Assembly: GCA_030015575.1 (NCBI GenBank)
Contig: CM057338.1
Location: 829,118,353 to 829,182,352, forward strand
DNA: 64,000 nt
Source: Agapanthus africanus
Lineage: Eukaryota > Streptophyta > Magnoliopsida > Asparagales > Amaryllidaceae
Direction of reading: 5' to 3'
Positions within the stretch are counted from its first letter, which is position 1; each line of letters starts with the position of its first letter. A program made the position numbers and the translations under genes. The notes under the pieces were generated by a model, which was not told the DNA's origin, did not search any database, and saw only the letters and a list, made by a program, of their open reading frames with translations. Below are positions 56,409 through 64,000 of the stretch, piece by piece.

Positions 56409-59165
56409 ATGGATGTATTGACCAAACCTGCTTGTTATACTGAGCTGGGGAACGTTGGTCCTGCTCCAACTTATAATTGTTATAAGACAGAGCAGGAAAT
56501 AGGGGAATACCAGAATTCCTATGCCGCCCAAACGAAGAAAGTGCATATGATGCATCTCCTTCGGGTGTGTTCATTACAAAGAACTGTTTCTCAGTATCCT
56601 CTGCATCCTGGGTATTTGATACCGGATCAGGATCCCAGATATGTAATCTGTTACATAGGGCTACAAAAAGGCAGAGAACTGAGAACGGGTGATAAGTTTC
56701 ATGAGACAGAAAACGGTGCAAGTGTTGCAGCCAGGTCTGTTGGTCACTGTCACTCTGTATTACAAATACATTGATTCTGAACAAATGCTATTAGATACCG
56801 AACCTGATATACAAAATCATATCAGTCTCTTTATTTAGTAAAGAAATGATAAAATTTTTGTATTGATGGATAATATTTTGAACATTTCCTATATCAAAAG
56901 TTGATCGGTTCAGGCACGTTATCTAAAAGCATTAACGTTCTAAATCAAACTACAGTTCCTAGTATATAGAACACACACAAGAGGAAGAGTTCAGAAATGA
57001 ACGATTCCTTCTTGAGGCATTGTAGACTGGGTCATATCAATGTGACCCGACTGGCTGAAGTTACATTTTAGATGCATATTTAAATCAGTTAGAATTTACA
57101 TCTTATGAAACTTGCCAGTCATGTCACAAAGATTAGATGACCATAGCTATGTTTATAGGAAACAGAGAAAGAGTTGTTAAACTCTTGGGACTAATACATA
57201 GTGATGTATGCAAGGTCCCCTGTCTACACATGCCAGGACCGGTTCTTTGCACTTCATTACATTCTCTGATGATCTCTCAAGGCTCAGTCATATGTTCCTG
57301 TTGAAACATAGGTCCGAAACTTTTGAGATATTCATAGAATATAAGTTAGAAGTAGAGAACCAAAAACCGGGTATAAGTATTATGTCCTATGATAAGATCA
57401 GGGAGGAGAATACTTGTGCATGGAATTCTTGGACTATTCTAAAGGAAAATGAGATTCTCTCTCAGTATTACTCCTCTGAATACACCACAGCACAACGGTG
57501 TATCAGGGCGGAACAATCGCACCGTATTAGATATGGTGTGCTCTATGATGAGTACTACTGAGTTACCTATTTCCTTTTGGGGTTGTGCACTTGAGAAGCT
57601 GCATACCTATTGAATTAGGTTCGAATCAGATCACTGCCTACCACTCCATATAAGATATGGTATGGGAAGAGCCTATCTCTTAAGTAAGTTAAGATTTAGG
57701 ATTGTCCGGCCTATGTCTAAAGCAAAATCCGGACAAGATCGAGGCAAGGTCAGTTCTGTAGAATTGGAAAGGTTCCAGCTATACAAAACTGCAGCTGATG
57801 ATTTGACAGAACCAAAGGATTCAATAGTTCCCGATGAACCTCAGCCTCTCCGCCGATCTGGTAGAGTTCCTCATCCGCCTGAGAGATACCTCGGTTTCTT
57901 GATGACAGTGGGAGCGAGGAATGCATCATGAGATGATGACCCAACTAGTTTCGAGCAGGCCATCGAGAGTAGGGACTCTGTAAGAATGGCTGGATGCTTA
58001 GTGATCTGAGATGGAATCCATGTACACCAACAAATTATGGACTTTGGTTGCTATATCTGAAGGGTTAAATCCCCGTCAGGAGCAAGTATATCTTGAGAAG
58101 ATTACTTGGTGTAGATGGAAAAGTTGAGACTTTCAAAGCTAGACTTGTTAAAGGTTTTCGTCATCAACCAGGCGTGGATAATGATGAAACCTTTTCCAGG
58201 CACTATGCTTAAGTCCATCCAGATCCTACTTGCCATTGCTGCATACCATAACTACGATATCTGGTGGTTGGGTGCCATGACTGCTTTTCTAAAATGATTT
58301 AGAAGAGAACGTCTATATGAACACAGCCAGAGGGCTTCATAAACAGTGGGAGCAGCGGAAACGTGTGCAAGTTGCTTTACAGAATAAAGCAGGTATCGTG
58401 GAGTTGGAACGTCTGTTTTGATGTGGTAGTCAAAGTGTTTGACTTCATCAAAATGGTAGATGAACCTTGTATATACAAAAAGGTAGTAGAGAGTAAGGTG
58501 GTTATCCTCGTATTGTACGTGGACAACATACTCTTGATAGGAAAAGAGTTTCCTATACTACGCTCGGTCAATCTCCGCTTATCACAAGGATTCTCCAATA
58601 GGATCAAAGTGATACCTCCTAAATCCTGAGTTTTCATCTATGAGATAGATGTAATTGGATGCTAGGATTCTCACTAGATGTAGTGAGATGGTATCAATCG
58701 ATCCTGGGGAGAATCAGTGGAAGGGTTCCAGGGTGATAAAGACGACTGAATGTCAGTCACAGGCATTGTCTTTATCCTCAGTAAAGGGACGGTATGTTGG
58801 AAGAGTTCCAAACTAGATACCGTGGCATGCTAGACGATTAAGGCTGGATACATCGCTACTTAAGATACTACCAAAGAGGCTGTCTGGGTGTATATTAGTT
58901 CATGAGATGAACTCGGTTCCTACCATTGTATGACAATGGAAGTGTGGCTTCAGCCCAGGAACCCTGGTCCCATCAGTGACCCAGACATATTCTGAGACAG
59001 TATCACCTGATCATGAAGATAGTTGATCTCCAGGGTGATCGAGGTTAGGAGAGTAGACTCAGAGGATAACACGGCGGATCTACTCACAAAGGCTTTTTCC
59101 CAGAGAGAGACTTATATGGGATGGTTGAGTATGTGATACTGCAACTACTGCTACAGATGGCCCTA
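56409..59165 (+). pseudogene. C7 gag-less polyprotein remnant (heavily decayed)
   Basis: It opens with MDVLTKPACYTELGNVGPAP, matching the short N-terminal peptide of C6, and goes over into a protease-like stretch without capsid or zinc knuckle. Later patches recall integrase (STHARTGSLHFITFSDDLSR near 57220), the Pro-rich hinge (PQPLRRSGRVPHPPERYLGF near 57840), reverse transcriptase (LVLYVDNILLIGKE near 58510) and RNase H (near 58850-59090). Many breaks; clearly a fossil. Compared with the LTRs, the coding part carries much more change, so most decay came before this insertion. Confidence 0.82.
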
Positions 59166-59180
59166 GTGCAAGTGGGAGAT

Positions 59181-61381
59181 TGTTAGTTATATGTATGCCC
59201 TAGAGGCCATTACTGTGCATTGGATGTATATTGTAATGGATGCTGGGACATTTATAGGTAGGACTTTCTTGCTCGACATGATAGTACGCTATCTGGTTGC
59301 TCTTTATCTTAACATGTATACTTTCTGTCTCTCTGTTACATATTGATAAAGCCCTTAGGATGTGTACTCGACTTCCAGGACTATGATGCAGATCATACTA
59401 GTGGGGCCTGGGTAGTCCATGAGTACATCCTTCAATGTTCCTAGTCGTGGGAATATCGAGACGGGGCATCGATATTCCAGAGTAGACTAGCGTAATCTTC
59501 TCGACCCATGTGATGGGCGATGGATGATCCCATATCCATTGGTGTTTGACATCAGAGATGGTATGCGGGTGCTCAGTGGAGACTGGGTACACTGAACGGA
59601 CTCGCCGAGAACTCCCAGATGGTATTATACCTCACGTCAGATGGCAGTTCTCTGATGACACTGGTACAGCTTAGTCTGTTGACCCGAGATCGTCATAGAG
59701 TCTTGTGTGTCTCCCACTGTGCTTTGATTTCCACCCTACCACGGCTCTACTGAGTCGTGCAAATAGGTGGTTTTTGGGTACAGTCTCGATTCACATGGAG
59801 GCAATGAGTGATAGGAGGGGATTCGTCTCTCCCGGTATTGGGGGTTGATGTTGCGCTATGCACGACTGGCCATAACTAGAAATCCCTGGCCAGGGTTGCT
59901 GTGATATACTGGTAAGAGTTATCAGTGGTTTCACGAATGTTATGGACCTTATATCGGCATGACTTATCAAGCTATTGGGGTCTGACGTTTACCACCCCTA
60001 GGCGAGATATGCGACATATCAGACGAACAGACCGGACTGTATGGTAAGTGTTACTGGTTGGATTCACAGGAGTGTGAGCGGGCTTGCTCGTCGATCTTCT
60101 GATCGCTCAATACCCGGGTGGCCGTTACGTTTAGCAGACCGCTTGCGGCTTGTGGGTGTTTGATATGATCATCACCTGCTGCCGGCGTATTGACGAGTCT
60201 TTAGAGTCCTACACAGAGGTTTCCTGGCTCAAGAAAAACGAAATAGGAGCGCATATGAGATATGTGCGGGACCGAGAATAATATGTGTATGTGATACCGT
60301 ATTCTATTCTCGCGATAAATGTATCGATTGGTTGTATGCGATATAACCTAGTTATCGAATTGAGGATTGATTCGATAAGTCGATACATCGGATATTAGTC
60401 GGTCATATGCGATATGACCGGATCGTTAAATAAAGTGTTGATTTAATGATTTAATGTATAATTATATATTTGATATATTACTTTGCATTAACTAGTATTT
60501 GTTCACTTTAGATGGATTTTCTCACTTGATGTGCACAAGTTGTATATGTGATATATTTTTGTGCACTTGTTTGTATCATGTTTGATGATACATGCAAACA
60601 TGGGTGTGTGTAAGACTTAAACCATGTTTAGTTGATGGTTTAGGGTTTTTACTTGTTTATTCATTCTTTTTATTTATTTTTGGCAAAATATAATATGGTG
60701 GCTTTCTTTGTTTGATACTTGAAGCTTCTTGATGCTTTGAAAAGTCTAGCTAGTTTGTCTTTTGCCTTAACCCTAACCATTCAACTAAACCCTAGTTTAT
60801 TCTCTACACTTTGGTTACAAATATGATAAGAATCACTTTATTTTCTATTTTCATTAATCTTATCATATTCTTTTTCTTCTTCTTCTTCTTCTTCTTCTTT
60901 AGGAAGAAAGAAACTTGCTAGCTTCAATGGTGACTTGAGAAAAAGAGTGAGAAATCCAATTCTAAAGTGAACCCACTTCCTATTTCTTCATCCTCTATCA
61001 CTTGCCATGTAGTATAGGGTGTTTTATTCACAAGTTTCATGACTTGGTGAAGTTGGAGCTTGATCTTGTGTTGCCTCGGCGTAGATCATCTTCGGCATCG
61101 AAGTCGACGACCTAGCCCAATCATTTCTCCGACGAAACCATCGCCAGAGTCCGGGATCCGATGATCGCAGCGGAGGGACGTCATCACGAAGCTAAGGAGG
61201 TGGAGGACCGGATCTACAAAGGTTGTAGTCTCTTTCATTTAGCAATAAAGTTGTTTACTTGCTTACATCACCTTACCTCTAGTAACGATCTAGTTTAGGG
61301 TTTCTTGGCACATAGAAATTTTTTGAATTGGCCATGTTTGATCACTTGTAGAACCTCATGGGTGTGCCTAGGAACCCTACA
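59181..61381 (+). repeat. C7 3' LTR
   Basis: 2201 bp, full length for the family, same ends as the 5' copy. Followed by GTATG and then the right part of the Gypsy solo LTR. Confidence 0.93.
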
Positions 61382-63125
61382 GTATGTGTATATATATATA
61401 TACATAGTCCCATACCCATGTGTGTGTGTGTGTATATACATATCCCCATATAAGCACAGGTAATAAGATGAAAGCAGGTGTGTGCGTGTGGGTGTAAACC
61501 TACCATGAACACATAATCATATCTTGAATATCCACGTATCATGAATCACATATATAAATATATATATCATAACTATACTACGAACTGCGGGGGTGCTATA
61601 CGCCATCCACCCGACTTTCCCCGTAGATATATAACTACTCACCTTGCTTCTTGTATGCCGATGCCGATGTCACCATCTTCATCTTCAACGTCTCGACATC
61701 ACGTGGGGTACCTACACATATAATCCAATCGCAATGCGTATTAAAATTCAATCGGAAAACCCAAAATGGAACACTCTATGCTCATAAGTAAAAACCTATA
61801 ACCTCGCATGCAAACACGACTAATAACCCTAGTCGTTGATGTTCAAACGCCACACGACGGAAACGAATTATCAAAAACCAAAATCCTTGTTAAAACAAGT
61901 CGTAAAACAATGCGCCAACACAAGAAAATGATCCTAAATTTTACCCTAGGTGAAATCAGCCAATTTTGCATATGCCAAGGGTCTAGTTTATTGGAGATAA
62001 AGCCCTGAAACAATCACGAACCCAAACTGGAATGCCCAGGCCGCAATTTGCGGCCTAAAGGGATAAATTTACGGCCTAAAGATGGAATTGGGGTCCTGGG
62101 TTTTGGTGGTACACTCCAGGTTGCCTGCACATCATTCTGTGTTTGCAAAAAAATTTTCAGAGGCTCCGGGTGATAGCAGATACCAAAATACATCACAATT
62201 TCCATAAAATCTGCCGATGTCGGAGTTTTCAAAGTTTGGGTTTGGGGTTCTACTCTCGGGTTTTAGCCCAAATGTTAACACTAGGGGGGTTTAAGGTCAC
62301 TGCTAAGTCAATTACACTATCCCAAATCAAAATTCTTCAAACCCTAACTAGGAATTTTCAAAGTTCACCAAACAGCATCAAAACTCCTCTAAACTTGTAT
62401 GGGTGCTAAGGAAATCTAAATACAATACTAAGAGTGCAGAAGTTAGCTCATTTGGCAACTCAAGAACTTTCTTGAGTTGCCCTAAGTCTCCAAAACCCTT
62501 CCTTTCTTGGTCCAAAGTGCTTGATGTGAGCTTGTGCAAGTTTTTTGTGAAATGGAGAAGGATTTTTGAGTAGTTTTTGATGGTGAAGTGGGGTGTTTGA
62601 GGAGGTGGGGGATGAGGGCAGCAGCCATGGGGGAAATGGAGAGGATAAAGATGAAGAGAGATGAAGGGGAAAGAGAATGGCCATGATCAATTGACCCCCT
62701 CACCTTTCTCTCTTATGCCCATGCCTAATACTATATTCATTTCCATTTTCCTTTTTCTTTTCTTTTGTTTCCTTCTCTTTGCAATAGTAAACCCAAAACA
62801 AATAACCATACACCCAAAAATCATGTAGGAAAAAATGTAACAAGTGTTAAAATGACATGTGCATGTTATGTGCATAAAACACGCTTAAAGGCCGATTAGC
62901 GATTTTTAATCGCGATTAGCACAAAATTAGTGTATAATAAATCGTAAAATTTCATACTTTGCTTAAATAACATAAAACACCCTCTTTTTAGTAATTTCCA
63001 TAATTTTCCAAAATTTTCCCAATTTATCGGCATTAAAATATACCGCCTTATTAAATTATTCAATATTTTATTATTTAATTACAAAAATTTCCAAAAATAA
63101 TATTTTATTTTTTTGAAATGTTACA
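61382..63125 (-). mobile_element. Ty3/Gypsy solo LTR, right part
   Basis: It continues the Gypsy LTR after C7. It has TA- and GT-rich microsatellite sequence at 61386-61440, no gene with recognisable motifs, and a repeated phrase CGGCCTAAAG (62051, 62073). It ends ATGTTACA at 63125. The frames at 61808-62008, 62143-62409 and 62460-62690 show no known domain. Confidence 0.65.
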
Positions 63126-64000
63126 GATATAGTAGCTGTATTGGATACGTGCAGGGTTCTGATCGATTGATTGTACGATGTACTCGGACTTTCGATCGGA
63201 CAGTTGATAATACTAGCCGGCTCGGGATTGAGCCGGATTATTAAATCAAGTATTAATTTAATAATTTACATATATGTATTTTGATATGCATATTCTAGTA
63301 TTATGTTCTTTGTGTTATTCTATCTCTTCGAGTATTCTTATTTTTATACGAATGCAGGTATGTATATACAGTAGACTGTAATCCGTATTTCATACGGAAA
63401 ACATTCTAGAAGGTGGACACCTCATTTGGGTTATTTCCATTTATCATAAATGGAAAATGAGGTGTAAAGCAAGGTGAGGGGAGTATGGTGACAACCATGC
63501 CTCAATAGTATTTACAAATGAATTTTCAATTCATTTGTGCTAACTATTGAATTTTTATATTAAAAAAATCATTTTACAAAACCATGGTGAGGATTTCTCT
63601 CACACGCTAGATTCATTTTTTTCTTGAGCTCACCATTTGCTTCACTCCTCTCCCTTGTTCTTGAGCTCCTCCACCTTCATCTTCAACCTCCTCTCTACAC
63701 TCTCATGTGTTGAGAATCAAGAGAGGAGGTCAGATAGAAACACATATTGAACCATACACTACATCCTAGACTCTTTAGACTAGCAGTCTAAGCCTCTAGT
63801 TGCTCCACTTGACACTTAGTGTGGAGCTAGAGCCATGGACTACATCCCTCGGATGGATTATCTTCGACGGAGGAGGACCGACGAACAAGCTCGATCCCGG
63901 AGAACTGAAGGAGCATGCAAAGAAGAACAACCTCGTTCAAGGAGATCACTTGGAGCGAACAAAGAGGAAAGAAGACCGAAGGACACGGATCCTTGGGTGA
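63126..64000 (+). repeat. C6 3' LTR, right part (runs off the window)
   Basis: After the Gypsy LTR, sequence collinear with the C3 LTR resumes (CGGACAGTTGATAATACTAG, then GGATTATTAAATCAAGTATT and the CATTTG...TGTTGAGAATCAAGAG stretch). The U5 end and target copy lie beyond 64000. The frame at 63800-64000 is LTR sequence (its DGGGP stretch matches the same place in the C3 LTR) and not a gene. Confidence 0.8.

Larger units (their letters stand above)
51851..61381 (+). mobile_element. C7: recent but coding-dead Copia element
   Basis: 9.53 kb on the plus strand. LTRs are 51851-53232 (1382 bp) and 59181-61381 (2201 bp), so the 5' copy is shorter. Flanks are GTACG (51846-51850) and GTATG (61382-61386), one base apart. 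Over the shared parts I counted about 38 differences in 1379 bp (about 2.8%), close to C4. The primer site is at 53234-53246 and the polypurine tract at 59169-59180. The coding region is the gag-less type of C6 but heavily eroded, with many breaks. The mismatch between young LTRs and old coding decay suggests it moved in trans. Confidence 0.93.

Noticed and set aside
49300-63125. Complete Gypsy element
   Set aside because: No gag, protease, reverse transcriptase or integrase motifs in any frame outside C7, and no internal LTR boundaries or primer site found.
63800-64000. 66-codon frame running off the window end
   Set aside because: It is U5 sequence of the C6 3' LTR; the same region of the C3 LTR (near 7000-7020 and 14910-14940) is plainly non-coding.
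1-64000. CRISPR arrays, bacterial operons, rRNA or host plant genes
   Set aside because: No regularly spaced direct repeats with unique spacers, no rRNA or tRNA cores, and every long frame belongs to a retroelement.

Overview
This is a 64 kb block of plant intergenic DNA built almost entirely of nested LTR retrotransposons. I found no host gene, rRNA, tRNA or CRISPR array. The evidence for a plant (a large-genome angiosperm; species not determinable) is Ty1/Copia elements with about 2-kb LTRs, primer sites matching initiator-Met tRNA, 5-bp target duplications and Ty3/Gypsy LTRs with TGTAACA...GTGACA-type ends. All retroelements here are treated as fossils except one Copia copy that looks whole.

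Layout, left to right. (1) 1-2552: 3' end of a + strand Copia (C1: RNase H tail and 3' LTR), inserted in the 5' LTR of (2) Copia C2 (LTR end 2553-4226, primer site, leader 4227-5214 and 15165-about 15527). (3) 5215-15164: C3, a + strand Copia with 2.04-kb LTRs, inserted in a (TA)n run in the C2 leader. (4) about 15528-17035: a leader fragment of another Copia (C8). (5) 17036-23460: a rearranged Gypsy block. Two LTRs of one family lie head to head and form an inverted repeat with arms of about 2 kb. A gag-only body and the start of a different-looking 3' LTR follow. (6) Copia C6, the host of most of the right half, lies at 23461-24021, 33959-35357, 45721-49299 and 63126-64000. It is interrupted by C5 (24022-33958, minus), C4 (35358-45720, minus, the intact-looking one) and a Gypsy solo LTR (49300-51850 plus 61382-63125). 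That solo LTR is itself interrupted by C7 (51851-61381, plus). Target duplications support C3, C4, C5, C7 and the Gypsy LTR.

The Copia elements fall into three groups. C1 and C4 have a complete-type gag-pol. C3 and C5 carry a 411-bp tandem duplication where gag should be, with badly decayed pol. C6 and C7 share a short N-terminal peptide fused straight onto protease, with no capsid or zinc-knuckle region. C7 has LTRs only about 2.8% different (hand count), close to C4 at about 2.3%, yet its coding region is far more eroded. This suggests it moved while already coding-dead, probably using proteins from C4-like relatives.

The most interesting signal is in the roughly 2-3 kb untranslated leaders. 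Across six or seven copies they keep an ordered set of RNA-like structures: a long hairpin (one or two copies) with compensatory changes, a conserved C/G-rich block, a three-hairpin module (one or two copies) with compensatory changes, and a short inverted-repeat motif present three times per element. The loop of that motif differs between elements but is nearly the same in all three copies of each element. PPT-like octamers also recur at four fixed places. Together these look like a cis-acting packaging or recognition system kept by elements that no longer encode proteins. All identities and divergences here are by eye, not computed.
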